Shown piece by piece: positions 10,288 to 21,433 of a stretch of 64,000 nucleotides of DNA. The stretch covers positions 2,542,001-2,606,000 of the forward strand of contig NC_088940.1 in the NCBI RefSeq assembly GCF_033473495.1. The letters are read 5' to 3'. Source of the stretch: Cercospora beticola (taxonomy: Eukaryota; Ascomycota; Dothideomycetes; Mycosphaerellales; Mycosphaerellaceae). The first letter of the stretch is position 1; every line of letters starts with the position of its first letter. The notes beneath the pieces were generated by a model. It saw only the letters and a list, made by a program, of their open reading frames with translations, had not been told where the DNA came from and made no database searches. The position numbers and the translations under genes are program-made.

Positions 10288-13200
10288 TCAGCCACCTTTC
10301 CTTTCAGACTCGTTGGCCGGCAATGGTTGCCCACCAGACCCATTCGCAATTTTCGCACTAGCCGAAGATTTATTCTTCTTGTGCTTGTGCTTGCCTCCCG
10401 GAGCAGTCTGCCACTCGTTGGCCTTCGAGGACGGGACACCGAGCGAGGCGTTCTGGGAGGTAGAGCTCTTGCCCTGGGTAGCTGTGGCGGGGCTCGATGG
10501 GTTGGGTGCACTACCCCTTCTCTCATGCCCAAGCTTGGTCTCGCCCTTGAGGCCTTGGCTCTCATGCAATGCCTGTTTAGCATCGGCGACTTTGGCGGCT
10601 TTCAACAGCCCGTTAGGCTTGGATGATTCTTGTTCGAACGTTCTGGCATGAGTTGGTGATGGGGTACGAAGCTCGGCCACTGGCGATAGCATTGGAGCTC
10701 CCAAAGGTTGCAGCGCATTCAACTCTGAATGATGCCCATTAACCCCATTGACGTGCGTGCCATTGGGCACAGGAGCTGTGCTTCGTTCTGGCGCCGGCTT
10801 TTGCTTCGGAGGGATATTCTCGAAGTCGCTAGCACGCCGCTCCGGGGCGGGCTGATCAAAGCTCGTTCGGATCGGTTGCGGGCGATACCGAGATAAATCT
10901 TCGTGCTGAGTGCTGAACAAGACCTCGTTCTGAAGCTGAATGCCGGGCCCAGCCACTCCGTTCACATGAGTCTTCTCGACAGGTCTTGGTACTGAGGGTC
11001 GCGATGACCCATTGACGATGACCGGCACAGTTGTGCTACCATTTACCACGAGTGGGCCTGAATTGAGAGGTTGACTAAGCGGCACTGTCGACGGTGTCTG
11101 AGGCTGTGTAGTGCCTTTGGGGCTTTCTCCCATCTGCACCGGCTCGGCGGTCATTTCACCATTGAGTGACAGTTCTCGCAGGTGCCCCAGCGGCGAAGGT
11201 GATCGTGAGTTGTGTCTGCCGTTGACCACAGGCGGCGCCAAGTCAGGCGTTACCCTTCTTTGACGCGTGGGAGGGTCTCGAAGCGTCATCATGGGTGGCT
11301 GCATCTGGCTTGCATTTGAGAAATGTTGCGGTCCAAGCTGCGGTGAGCTAAAGTATCCGACATATTCCTTTGGCATCGCACTATCGAAAGCATGGCCAGC
11401 AGGATGGATGCCGGGGAATTGTGCGCTCAGGGATAATTGCAGACCAGGGTGGCCAGCATGAACCTGCGAAATGGAACGTTGCCCGCCAAGCGCTCCAGAA
11501 ACATCGTAGCCAGGATGTACTTGTTGCTGCAGGGTCAGCGGATGCGGCAAAGAACGTCCCGGCTGAGACTGTGACCTAATCGAGCCGGCCGAGGCGTCTG
11601 GCACACTGGCACGATGGCCATTCCGTCGCAGTGCTGGCACTGCGGCTACGAGTGATGGTGATGACGGATTTGTGTTCGTTCCGTCCCTCTGTCGAGCCTG
11701 TGACAATGGTGAAGGAGGTGGGTATCGCGGAGCCGCTGGATAGTGATAGAGGTATCCAGGCAATAGCGGTGCAGACTGGGGTGGCTGATCCGCAAAGCGT
11801 GGACTCGTAAGTCCATTGGCATACTGTCGCGGTCGAGGTGAACCGGTTCCAGCTAAGTCCCCAACTCGCGCGGAAGCAGCAACCTGTTGTTGTTGCCTTT
11901 CCAATTGATGTCTGAGTGCGTCTTGTTGAGCCTGCAGGAACTGGTATTGCTGGAACAGCTGTTCGTGTAAAGTTCCTTTGACTTGAAAATAGTCTGCAGG
12001 ATTGCCACCGAGGGGCGGACTGAAGGGCAGTCCCGTGCGATGGTGACTGTAAGCTGCGCCACTAGACGCCCTTCGATTGCCAGATCTTTGCCCAGACGTA
12101 TTCCGGTTGTTCTTTCGTGATCGCGTTGAACCGGCTTCCTGGTTGGATCGATTCGTCTGCGATGCGCTCCTCGTCAAGGTAGGCTTGGGTTTCGGAGGTG
12201 GTCTTTGGAATATCGGTCGCTCCGGCTCCGGTGGAAACACGAATTCCTCGCACATCTTTTGCAGTTGCAGCCCATCTTCGAGAAGATCAAAAGCCCGCCT
12301 GATCTCCTGGTGGATACCATACCAAGCATAGTCGTCTGCCGAATTGCCCAGATTCCGATCCTGAGTGAAAGGCTCTTCAACGCAAAGCCGCACCCTCGAT
12401 TCCTTATCCTGGTAGTTGATCTTCGGATCCCATCCTTTCTCCTTTCTGGAAATCGCTCGTCCCTCTCGTACACAAACAACATTTTTGGAATATTCAAACT
12501 CGTACCCGTAATGTCGGAAAAATTGGAACAGCAGCTCTCCAAGACTTTCTGTGTTTTCTGCGCCCAAGCCTCTCCGTGTCCGCAACAGCGAGTCGACGTC
12601 GTCCGCAAACGGGGAGATCTCTCCAGAAGGAAGCTTCGTCCGGCAGTCAGAAATCTTTTGAAGCGAAGGTAGAATCGGTGGATCCCGTGTTTGCAAAAAG
12701 TTTATGATCATGCAAATCCACGTATAAGAGCTGATGGTGCCGCCGTATGCTGGAGAAATCTCAGTACTGTATCGAAGGGGAAACGTATGGCATTGACTTA
12801 CCCGCGTCGTTCAAGATCCGACACTTAGTCCAGTGCTTGATGATCTTAGCCAACGGACGCACCCTCTTATCCAGTTGCACATAGGTCTTGATCATCCGCG
12901 TATTCTGCAGAGCGAGCGAATTGTTGACATTTAGATCGACCGACAACCTTAGCTCTGGATCCCAGCACTTAACAATGGGCACTTTGGCATTCGGTCGACA
13001 GACGACTTTCGTCATGCCATCTGTGAGGGGTTAGCTCTTGATCTGCGTCGTACGGTCTGGTGCGTATTGTAGCGCCCGTAAGACATACTGTTGTGCAGCA
13101 CCTCGGCCAGCGAGTGCATCGACTCGAGCTGTTTGAGATCTGTTGTGATGCAAATGTCCACATCCGAGTCCTTCGTGCTCAGGAGATTCCCTGATGACCC

Positions 13201-13713
13201 AAAGACATTCACGCTTATTTCATGCCCTGGCCACTTTTCTCCCAATATTCGTTCCAACTTTGTTGTCAGTTTCTTCCTCCGTTGTTCACTGTCCATATCA
13301 GGCAGTAGCCGGTCATAGAGGTAGCGGACGTCAGCACTCAGCTTTGTCTGCTCTTCGGGCTGTAATGTCTTTTTGGGTTCCTTCTTGGGCGGACCCAATT
13401 CCTCGTTGCCGCCATCGACATAAGGTATGCGTCGCTTCCGGAACTCGCTGCCAGATTCAAAGGCGCACACGCCCGTGTTGGCTCTACTCGACTTCTGGTT
13501 GTCCACGGCTTCTGAAGCCACGGAGCGTGGCGACTGGTTGGCAAGGTTGCGGTGCGGTGACGGCGATCTGGAGTGAAAACGGCCTAAGTCGCGCGGCTTC
13601 TGGTGCGGTGTCGAAGGGACGGAGCTGCTGTGATGCGATTGCAAACCGGGTCGTGACATTGTCGCCGAGGGCTGTTGCTCAAACCTCGAGGAGGGATGTG
13701 CAAGACCCGCCAT
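10288..13713 (-). CDS. Cid1/TRF-like non-canonical nucleotidyltransferase (poly(A)/poly(U) polymerase type)
   Basis: There are three exons: 13713..13089, 13020..12802 and 12749..10288. The introns are 13088..13021 (GTATGT...CACAG) and 12801..12750 (GTAAGT...TCCAG). The product is 1101 aa. Both joins restore highly conserved text: VLHNNGMTKVVC at the first and AYGGTISSYTWICMIINFLQ at the second. The nucleotidyltransferase core has the helical GS motif (FGSSGNLLSTKDSDVDI, residues ~170-190), with two catalytic Asp in DSDVD and a third in SVDLNVNN. A PAP/25A-associated domain follows (LGELLFQFFRHYGYEFEY). The C-terminal ~600 residues are low-complexity, Pro/Ser/Gln/His-rich and end in Lys-rich KHKKNK. 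The family adds A or U to RNA 3' ends in nuclear surveillance or cytoplasmic decay; the nucleotide preference cannot be read here. The start is the first ATG in the frame; an upstream GTG extension is disregarded. Confidence 0.88.
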
Positions 13714-15106
13714 GGCTCTACAGACTTCCTGTGTCACCGGCGCGGTCCCACAGATATTATGCTGGGGAGTGCCGCTCCCATGGGCCACGACGGGGGATGG
13801 CAGCAGCGTGCCAGCGAGCGGAGGAAGTTGCAGCGGCGGTCGGCTGTTTGGGAGACAGCGTCCCAGACACGAGGGTTTCGGGCGGGTGCAGCAGGGCAGG
13901 AATGGGTCGCTGGCCGGGTCGTGGTCTGGTGCGTGCGACGCCACTCAAGGACGGGCAGCGCTGAAAGGAGTGGTGGGCGGTGGTGGTGTCGTGGAGGCCG
14001 TCGCGTGCGGAAAGTAAAGTAATTGGTGGTGAATACAAGCACTCTCGTGTCCGGACCCCTGTTCGAGACGAGCCAGAGAGATTGACCGAGCCTTCCGTTT
14101 CAGTAGAGCAGCGCACTGGCAGGTTCTGCGAGCGACGAGAGGCAACACGCCGCGGAAAGCAGCAGAGAATGCGGTCGACTCGGCGGGCGGTGGTTGTGCG
14201 GGCGGTGGTGCAACACGTGGGCGACTGTGATGGCGGAGGGCGCTGCTTTGGGGGAGCGGTGATCCCTCTGGGCTGCAGGAAAGCAGTGACAGCAGCAGCA
14301 ATCGATGCTGATCAGGCCGACCTGGTCCTGTCCTGTCTCTGACCCGCGTGGAATCCTTTCACGCGTGCGCCTGCACCCACTCTCGTCGGCGGTCTTTGAC
14401 AAAGACAATAACAATATACTGCGCGGGTCCGATCACACGGCGTCCGCGGCACATGGGCAACACAACAACAATCACCACCACTCGCACGGGTAAGACTTGT
14501 CTCCCACTGAACAGTACCGCATCGACCCTCGCTGCCGCTACTGCTGCTGCCCGCGCGGCGCACCGCGAACGAGGCTCATCATGGGTACATTATTGTCGCC
14601 GCGGCGATGCTCTGATGACGGGCACATCCTCATCTCGAAACATGGCTCCCCCCATTAAACTCTCCTCCTGCCTGCGTGGCCCACGCAGTCATCAATCCCA
14701 ATTCTCCTGGCCCGACATCAAACACGCCACTTGCACGCTGCACCGCGCTTTTCGCGTTCCAGAATCGCGCCTCACTGCATGCATGCTATCCTCGTGGCTT
14801 ATGCGTGAGCCGAGTGCCCTGTCAGCCGTCGTGCTCCAGGAGTGCAGAACAGCGACGGCCTGATGGAGCAGAACAGGCATTATGCTCAGCGCTGCTGACC
14901 GACCCAGGACAAAAATATCCCCCTTCGGACCTCTACCCATACTTTGACGAATTCGGCGACACGCGCTGCGCTCATGTATTACCCGAGCGCTCACGACCTG
15001 ATTAATCATTTCTCAATTCATTCACATGCACAGGACTGTACAGTTTCAGACACGTCGACTCTCATTCAAATCATTCACAGCATGTCTCGTATCCGGCCTC
15101 CAACCC
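13714..15106. other. intergenic, long GC-rich leader or promoter region
   Basis: This is about 1.4 kb upstream of the nucleotidyltransferase gene and downstream of the isochorismatase gene. It is GC-rich with long open frames on several strands at once, as expected from base composition. CAA/CAC-rich stretches occur near 14460-14490. I found no convincing coding exon, tRNA or repeat. Confidence 0.4.
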
Positions 15107-15915
15107 TCAAAACTTACACAGTGCCTGCAAGCTCTCCTTAGTCTTTGCATTATATTCCTTCACCAGCCCAGCAATCGCCTTGAATTCCTAAAATAATCAG
15201 TCAGCACAACACGATCCCATCCACACCTATCCGCGCATCAGGCCCAGAACAAGAAGCAACTCACCTCAATCTTCGCATCCCCCATCAACTCATACAAAAA
15301 GCTCTCCGAACTCGTCACCACCGCCCCCTCACTCCTCAACCTCTGCAACGCAATCGGAATCTCCTGCGGATTACAACTACTCACCCCATCCGCAATCACA
15401 TACACCTTATGCCCCTCCCTCAACAAATCCAGCGTCGTCTGCGTAACACAAATATGGCTTTCAATCCCCACAATCACACATTCCCGTTTCTCGCTCCCCA
15501 ACTCTTGAAATGCCTTCTGCACCTCCGGCGTCCACATTGAAAATTTCGATTTATCCGCATGCACGATCGTTTGCACTCCCTCCGGAGCATCGAGTTTCAA
15601 TTCGGGACATGTCTCGCCGAGTTTGGAGCGGAGTTGAGTTGTTGCGACGACGGGGATGGAGAGGATTTGGGAGGCTTTGAGCAGTTTTTGCGTCGTGGCG
15701 ATTACGGCGGGGTAGTTGTAGATTGCTTTGGCGAATTTCTCTTGGAGGTCGCAGATGCTGATTTCACGTTTGGCGGTTAGTGGTGTAGTGGCTTGTGGAT
15801 CTCTCGTGTGGGATGTGAGAAAGGATGCGACAAAGAGGTCGGGCGCGTGGAGTGAAGATGGGATTGGTGGGAATCTCACAATAGTGTCGGTCGTGCTGTT
15901 TTGAAAGGGCATCAT
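15107..15915 (-). CDS. isochorismatase-fold hydrolase (YcaC/ISOC-like)
   Basis: Exon 1 is 15915..15265 and exon 2 is 15187..15107. The intron 15264..15188 (GTGAGT donor, CTGAC branch, TTTAG acceptor) joins in phase 0, replacing a read-through tail with EFKAIAGLVKEYNAKTKESL and a short end; the total is 243 aa. The cysteine-hydrolase triad is visible: Asp in ICDLQEKF (~residue 55), Lys in ADKSKF, and the nucleophile Cys in ESHICVTQTTLDLL. The spacing and the THQ-like ATTQLRSKLGE segment match the ISOC1/YcaC branch rather than true isochorismatases. The substrate is unknown. The ~50 residues before the first catalytic strand are unusual for the family. A good branch site (CACTAAC) and acceptor (AAATCAG) lie just before ICDLQ, so an unrecognised N-terminal intron is possible; the donor I tried (15879) does not keep frame. 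Confidence 0.82.
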
Positions 15916-16633
15916 CAGCTCAAGACACTTTTTTCTTCCTTAACGTTGAAGGAAGGCATTGGATGGGGAAGTATACCTAATCGTCGCGCTGGACCCGCCA
16001 TTTTGATAATTCAATGTGAAGCGTTTTCAATTCTCAGTTCGTCTTTGTTTCTCTTATCCAGCACTAAATCAATTGTGCAACAGTGTCGAGCGGTATGATG
16101 TGAACAGCAAATAGAAATTTGGAGAGTATCCCATCACAATCACACATCCCACCAACGACATGCCATGATGCACTCCGCATTCGTCCGCATTACCCGCCGG
16201 GGCGCCAAAACTGTACTGTGATGTCAGTCCGATCGGCCGGATCCTTCGAAAAGCCAAAGGGTCCTGGTCGCCAAGGATTACACAATCGGATGGGCTGAAG
16301 AAGAAGGGGGTGGGGTTTCACACGTGGATGGTATAGAGTGTGGACTACGGAGAATATATTGTGCTAATGCTGTGTTGGCTTTGAGACAGATTCAAAAGGT
16401 TAACGTTCCTGGTTCCTTCATCGAGTCGGTGGGCATGTTGTAGTGAAAACAGGTCGTGGATATCAGGGGCCAGATCTTAGCTCACCACTTGAGATGGTCT
16501 TGACCACGACTGCGTCTTAGACATAGTGAGGTGGTGAGCTGGAAACTGTTGTGTTCAGTACAAAGCAGACATAACTGACAAGTGCTTGATGCTTCTGTTT
16601 ATGACCGAAAGGCGACGGCACCAAACAAGTGGC
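15916..16633. other. intergenic, isochorismatase promoter and Sel1-gene 3' flank
   Basis: This is 718 bp. It has only short frames and no repeats or RNA gene signature that I can support. Confidence 0.4.
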
Positions 16634-18484
16634 TTAGCCGACATTGAGAGACCTGCTGCTCCCACTACCCGCCTTATATATCAGAGCATTGTCAGTGTCA
16701 TATATATCCCAGCCACGGTTGTCACAAATCTTCTTCGCTTGCCGGTACAGGCCTGGAAGTTCATCCTCGTACATATCCCGCACTTCTGGATGCAGGAACC
16801 ATTTCTGAATGTTGGCACCCTGCTTGGAAAACAAATTTGCATCCTGGATTTCGTCTTCTTCCTCGGCCCCGGCGGCGCCTCGTCGACGGCGGGCAGCTGC
16901 AGCTTGTGCTTTTCTGACTTCTTGAGAATAAAAGTCCGCTTCGTAGGCGAAGAAGATCTCGCGGAGCCATTTTCGAGCCTCGGTAGGGTTGTAGAATGGA
17001 TTCGGAGGATCTTCCTTCGCTTTCTCTTCCGGTCGTTGGATGGCTTTGCCCGCCTTGTAGTCTTCTTCGCTGGCATACTCATACCGATCTGCAGTCATCT
17101 TGACAGCTGCCTCAGGAGCGTCAGCTTGCGCCCAGAGATTCTTCTCTAAATGCAATTGCGCGCGATATAGGAAAGCAGGAGCATAAAAGTACTTCGCTGC
17201 TATCTGGAGCCATTCAAAAGCCAACATATATCGTTCTTTGGCTGAGTGAGGGAAAATGGCATTGTGAAAGAGGCTTTCTTCTGGTTTAATTTCAGGTTGC
17301 TTCGCAAGCCCAAAAAAGAGCAACACGTTTTGCAGCATCGAATTTTCTGTCGGTGATGGGAACGAGTCGAAAGGTGTTGGTTTGACGTGATTCGGTGGCT
17401 CGTCCTCGAGATATTTCCAACCGCTCTCGGCGTAGAACTTTCCCAGCTCATATGCAGCAATCGGATGATTCGATGCGGCAGCTTTCGTGACATAGTACAA
17501 CCATTCACTCGTCGGCATATGGTTGTGCTGAGCATCATACTGCTTCACAAACGTGGACGCATGGTAAAATGAAATCGGATCGTCTTGCTTGCAGCCAACT
17601 TCCATGGCCCATCGACATTGTTGCATTTCGTCTTTGCCTTTGCGCTCAGATCTGTAACGATGTATTAACATCAGCTCGATCCATGGGCTCGATAGTTCCA
17701 GGGGGTCTGGTGCAAATTGCTGAACATCTTTGAACCCAGTAAGACGCTCCCTCTCTTTCTCCTCCGCATCTTCGACAGCTGCGGCCATTGCGTCGGTCCA
17801 CATCTCGATCGCTCGCGCTTCATTGCCAAGAGCACGTGCCACTTTGCCCTCGCAGACCATGGCGCGAAAGTTCTCTTTCTCGCTGGCAATCCGTGACAAA
17901 TGCTGCTTAGCATATTCGATTTCTCGAGCCTTCAACTTTTCAGGTTTCCTTCTCGCCTCGAGTAGAACGTGTGCCATTACTCTGATCGTGGCCTCAACCA
18001 CGCCCGCGCGAGACATGGATAGCAACATCCTCTTGGCAGTGTTTCGATCGTACTTGTCTCCAACAGTGAGGAGAGTGTTCGGAATCTGCCAGCAGTCCTT
18101 GTCCAACAGATCGTGTGCGTCCATAATCTCGCGCATCTTTCTTGGGTCTATCGTGGTCGAGCTGCGCAGGTTGGGCTGCAGAGCGTGAAATGCCTTGATA
18201 AATCCTGCCACTTGCTCCGGACCCGTGCTGAAGTACCCTCTTTCGTGATCACGTTGTAGCATTTGTACCACTCTTTTGGAGCCTTCCTCGCTCCCTTTTC
18301 TTAGACTAAGGCCGTCTATCTTCCTCCACGCAGCAGGACTCTTCCTCCAACTTGACCATCGAACTGAGCCGCCATTGCTGCCGAATGTGGTCCCGCATCT
18401 GCACGCGCAGATAGTGCATTGTGCATCGGACTTCAGAGCCGAAGACGAGACGGCCGCGACTCGCTTCAAGGACTGCTGTAGCAT
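16634..18484 (-). CDS. Sel1/TPR-repeat protein, probably mitochondrial
   Basis: This is a single exon. I place the start at ATG 18484, giving 616 aa beginning MLQQSLKRVAAVSSSALKSD, an Arg/Lys/Ser-rich amphipathic leader typical of mitochondrial import. The frame stays open to earlier ATGs at 18628 and 18649; the latter overlaps the DHFR start region, and that extension reads as unconserved. Helical pairs resembling Sel1 repeats appear, for example in WLYYVTKAAASNHPIAAYEL followed by GKFYAESGW, and in AFEWLQIAAKYFYAPAFLYR followed by AQLHLEKNLW (residues ~360-510). A basic/acidic stretch near residues 550-580 (AAARRRRGAAGAEEEDE) follows. No enzyme motif is seen. Sel1 proteins usually scaffold complexes; the partner here is unknown. 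The gene is divergent from DHFR. Confidence 0.8.
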   Translation of the reverse strand: MLQQSLKRVAAVSSSALKSDAQCTICACRCGTTFGSNGGSVRWSSWRKSPAAWRKIDGLSLRKGSEEGSKRVVQMLQRDHERGYFSTGPEQVAGFIKAFHALQPNLRSSTTIDPRKMREIMDAHDLLDKDCWQIPNTLLTVGDKYDRNTAKRMLLSMSRAGVVEATIRVMAHVLLEARRKPEKLKAREIEYAKQHLSRIASEKENFRAMVCEGKVARALGNEARAIEMWTDAMAAAVEDAEEKERERLTGFKDVQQFAPDPLELSSPWIELMLIHRYRSERKGKDEMQQCRWAMEVGCKQDDPISFYHASTFVKQYDAQHNHMPTSEWLYYVTKAAASNHPIAAYELGKFYAESGWKYLEDEPPNHVKPTPFDSFPSPTENSMLQNVLLFFGLAKQPEIKPEESLFHNAIFPHSAKERYMLAFEWLQIAAKYFYAPAFLYRAQLHLEKNLWAQADAPEAAVKMTADRYEYASEEDYKAGKAIQRPEEKAKEDPPNPFYNPTEARKWLREIFFAYEADFYSQEVRKAQAAAARRRRGAAGAEEEDEIQDANLFSKQGANIQKWFLHPEVRDMYEDELPGLYRQAKKICDNRGWDIYDTDNALIYKAGSGSSRSLNVG

Positions 18485-18659
18485 CGAGAGTAGATCGGAG
18501 GTCCAATGTCGAATGTAGGACGGAGCTATCGGGCAAAGCTCCAAGCTGGACTTCGGCACGGGCCACACGCGCCATTTTCGTGTGGCGGACTTTCCATCTC
18601 GTGGATTTTGCAACGCAAAACGTATCGGCATTTCCTCAACAGATCTCATGGCGGAAAGC

Positions 18660-19355
18660 ATGTCACTCACACAGATCCCCCTGACAATCATCGTCGCAGC
18701 CACAACGAAGAATGGCATCGGAAGAGCAGGCGGATTACCATGGCCAATGCTGAAGAAAGACATGGCCTATTTCGCCCGCGTCACAAAGCGTGTACCTGTG
18801 CCCAAAGACACTGGCTCGCTGCAGTCTGATAAGCTGAAGGAAACCATGCTGTCAGGCACGCGACAGAACTTGGTCATCATGGGCCGCAAGACTTGGGAAA
18901 GCATTCCGCCCAAATTTCGACCACTAAAAGACCGGACGCACATCGTGATCAGTTCACAGGACCGAGCTTCACTGCAACCTATACCGGACGATGTAGTCGT
19001 TGCCTCAGATATTCTTTCTGGTCTGCAAACACTGGAAGAATCGATCAAGGCTGGCAAGTCGCTGCCAGTCGGCCGTGCGTTCGTAATTGGCGGCAGCAGC
19101 ATCTACAAAGCAGCTTTAGAACTTCCACAACTGCAGCGGATTCTCCTGACTCGCATCGAGAAGGACTACGACTGTGACACATTCTTTCCCATAGGCCTTG
19201 GCAAAGGCCAGGAATCCTCCGGCGAATGGCGCTGTGCAACGCACGAAGAATTGCGAAACTTCGTGCAGGAGGAGATCGAAGAGAATCCTGTTCAGCAAGA
19301 GTCTGGCGAGGATTTGGTCTCGCTGCATTTTCAGCTTTTCGAGCGTACCGCGTGA
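18660..19355 (+). CDS. dfr1: dihydrofolate reductase
   Basis: This is a single exon of 231 aa from ATG 18660 (MSLTQIPLTIIVAATTKNGI); an in-frame ATG at 18648 would add four residues. The enzyme reduces dihydrofolate to tetrahydrofolate with NADPH, supplying one-carbon units for thymidylate and purines. Family marks are NGIGRAGGLPWPMLKKDMAYF (the Leu-Pro-Trp loop and the acidic residue that binds substrate), VIMGRKTWESIPPKFRPL (the cofactor-binding helix), VVASDILSGLQTL, FVIGGSSIYKAAL (the GG hinge) and DCDTFFP. It is longer than bacterial DHFR because of loops, such as the basic insert after MAYF, that are usual in ascomycetes. It is divergent from the Sel1 gene with a very short spacer, so the two probably share a promoter. 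Confidence 0.95.
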   Translation: MSLTQIPLTIIVAATTKNGIGRAGGLPWPMLKKDMAYFARVTKRVPVPKDTGSLQSDKLKETMLSGTRQNLVIMGRKTWESIPPKFRPLKDRTHIVISSQDRASLQPIPDDVVVASDILSGLQTLEESIKAGKSLPVGRAFVIGGSSIYKAALELPQLQRILLTRIEKDYDCDTFFPIGLGKGQESSGEWRCATHEELRNFVQEEIEENPVQQESGEDLVSLHFQLFERTA

Positions 19356-19970
19356 TCAAAACATTGTCCTCGAATTCGATATCACGAAGCACGGAGAGCC
19401 CTGACACGTGCTGGTCTCGGCAAAGGATGTCCCCGCTGCTCCACTGAACCTTGTCGCTAGCTTTAGTGGTCTGCACATGAAAGCTCATCAGCGTCATATG
19501 CGTCAGGCACGTCGGCAGAACGTTGGCACAGCTATGAGCAACTGTTTGAACAGCGCTCGTCCTCGGGCGTGAGCCTTGCGACTACTTGGTCCTTTCACAT
19601 GGCGCGCCGGCCTCACTTCCGAGGACTCCCTTTCAGCGCTCGAACCCGTGATCACCCGAGCTCCTGTGGCCGAGGTCCATCTCCGCTCGTCCAGAATCTG
19701 GAGAGCTCTCCGCGTCGACGCGACTAGCACCCAGGCTTGGCCAACCTACGTAAGGTTGCAATGACTTCCTCGGCCTGCCGGTCGAGCTCATGCGACAATT
19801 TCGAGCTCTCTGCACGCTCACAATTTTCGACTCATTGCTTCTATAGTCATACTCTGGCTCACGGGCTCAGTAACCATCAGCGCCTGCCTGCAGACGACTT
19901 GAACAGGTTCCACCTCTGTTGGGTGTTACCATAGACTACACACACTGCTATACAGTAGCCGGCGTCTGAA
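19356..19970. other. intergenic upstream of the succinate/fumarate carrier
   Basis: This is 615 bp of plus-strand tandem spacing that should contain the DHFR terminator and the carrier promoter. No open frame is convincing. Confidence 0.4.
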
Positions 19971-20991
19971 ATGTCTGCCAAAAGCACAGCAGGCCCAGGT
20001 GGCCGCAAGCCTGCCTCAGCAGCCACCAATCTCATTGGTAAGGACACCAGCAGAAGTCTGTTCGGCCAATTGCTAACCACGACCCGTAGCTGGTGGAGGA
20101 GCCGGCATGATGGAGGCCCTTGCGTGCCACCCACTCGATACAATCAAGGTGCGAATGCAGCTGTCAAAACGGCAACAACGAGGTGGAAAGCGACGTGGCT
20201 TCATTAAGACTGGTGTGGAGATCGCCCGTAAAGAAACACCTCTTGGTCTGTACAAGGGTTTGGGTGCCGTTCTCACGGGTATCGTTCCAAAGATGGCCAT
20301 TCGATTCACGAGTTACGAATGGTACAAGCAGCTTCTCGCAAACGAAGACGGTACAATCAAGGGAAGTGGTAACTTCCTGGCTGGTCTGGCAGCAGGTGTG
20401 ACAGAAGCTGTTGCTGTGGTCTGTCCGATGGAGGTTGTGAAGATTCGTCTGCAAGCTCAGCACCACAGTATGGCTGATCCGCTCGACGTGCCAAAGTACC
20501 GCAATGCTGCTCACGCTTGCTACACTGTCATCAAGGAAGAAGGAGTTGGCGCCCTGTACCGTGGAGTTTCCCTCACAGCCCTTCGCCAGGGCACGAACCA
20601 GGCCGCAAACTTCACGGCATATACAGAACTCAAGGATATCATGCAGAAAAGAAGCGATGATCCTACCAAACCTCTACCGGGCTACACGACTGCCGCAATC
20701 GGACTGATCTCAGGTGCCGTTGGACCTTTCTGCAACGCCCCAATTGACACGATCAAGACGCGTCTCCAGCGAACACCAGCCGAGCCAGGACAGACCGCTA
20801 TGAGTCGTATCACAACTATCGCATCGCAAATGTTCAAGCAAGAAGGTGCACGAGCTTTCTGGATGGGTATCACACCTCGTGTCGCTCGTGTTGCGCCCGG
20901 GCAGGCTGTCACCTTTGCCGTCTACGAGTATCTGAAGGATATTCTTGAAAAGGGACGTGAAATGCTACCTGGCAACGACTACCAAGAATGA
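19971..20991 (+). CDS. sfc1: mitochondrial succinate/fumarate carrier (Sfc1/Acr1 type)
   Basis: Exon 1 is 19971..20037 and exon 2 is 20090..20991. The intron 20038..20089 (52 nt, GTAAGG donor, GCTAAC branch, CGTAG acceptor) creates NLIAGGGAGMMEALACHPLD; the total is 322 aa. It is an SLC25 protein with three tandem ~100-residue repeats, each with a Px[DE]xx[KR] signature: HPLDTIKVRMQL, CPMEVVKIRLQA and APIDTIKTRLQR. The block ALRQGTNQAANFTAYTELK in repeat 2 is what points to the Sfc1 subfamily. The yeast carrier exchanges cytosolic succinate for matrix fumarate across the inner membrane, linking the glyoxylate cycle to gluconeogenesis, and I expect the same here. The stop lies about 440 bp before the next gene. 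Confidence 0.9.
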
Positions 20992-21433
20992 GAAAGTAAA
21001 GCAGCTATTGAGTCTTGGTGTGGAACCAGACCACTATTGGAAGTTGGGAGTGATCAGTGTTGCTCAGGTATGTTCGCCAAATAGTATACCCATGATCTGC
21101 TGCTATGCGCTCAGAACAGGCGCCGAGACGTGAACGACGAGTCCGACAGTGTATAGACATCCAAATTAGCCGGGCATCCGACAATTGAGTTCAAAAGCGG
21201 CAGTTCAAGTTCACAAGTTCTCCACATTTGGAGCTCTCAAGCTCTCGCACTTATCGCACACCCTGTGAACAACATGTATTACACACGATATGCTGTCAAG
21301 ACTTGTACATGACTTTAGCATCTATCTTCTGCCCCCACCGCACTAACATTGTTTCTCTTCCATCTGTTCAGGATATCATTTTCAACAGCTCACCTCACTA
21401 ATTCTCTAGCTTCACTGAAAGTCCCTCGCCACA
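20992..21433. other. intergenic
   Basis: This is 442 bp between two plus-strand genes. It carries a CT-rich leader near 21340-21430 just upstream of the next start and no other recognisable element. Confidence 0.4.

Noticed and set aside
13714..14301. Upstream minus-strand frames as extra N-terminal exons of the nucleotidyltransferase
   Set aside because: The in-frame part upstream of 13713 begins with GTG and reads as Pro/Cys/His-rich leader; no splice pair joined it to conserved text.
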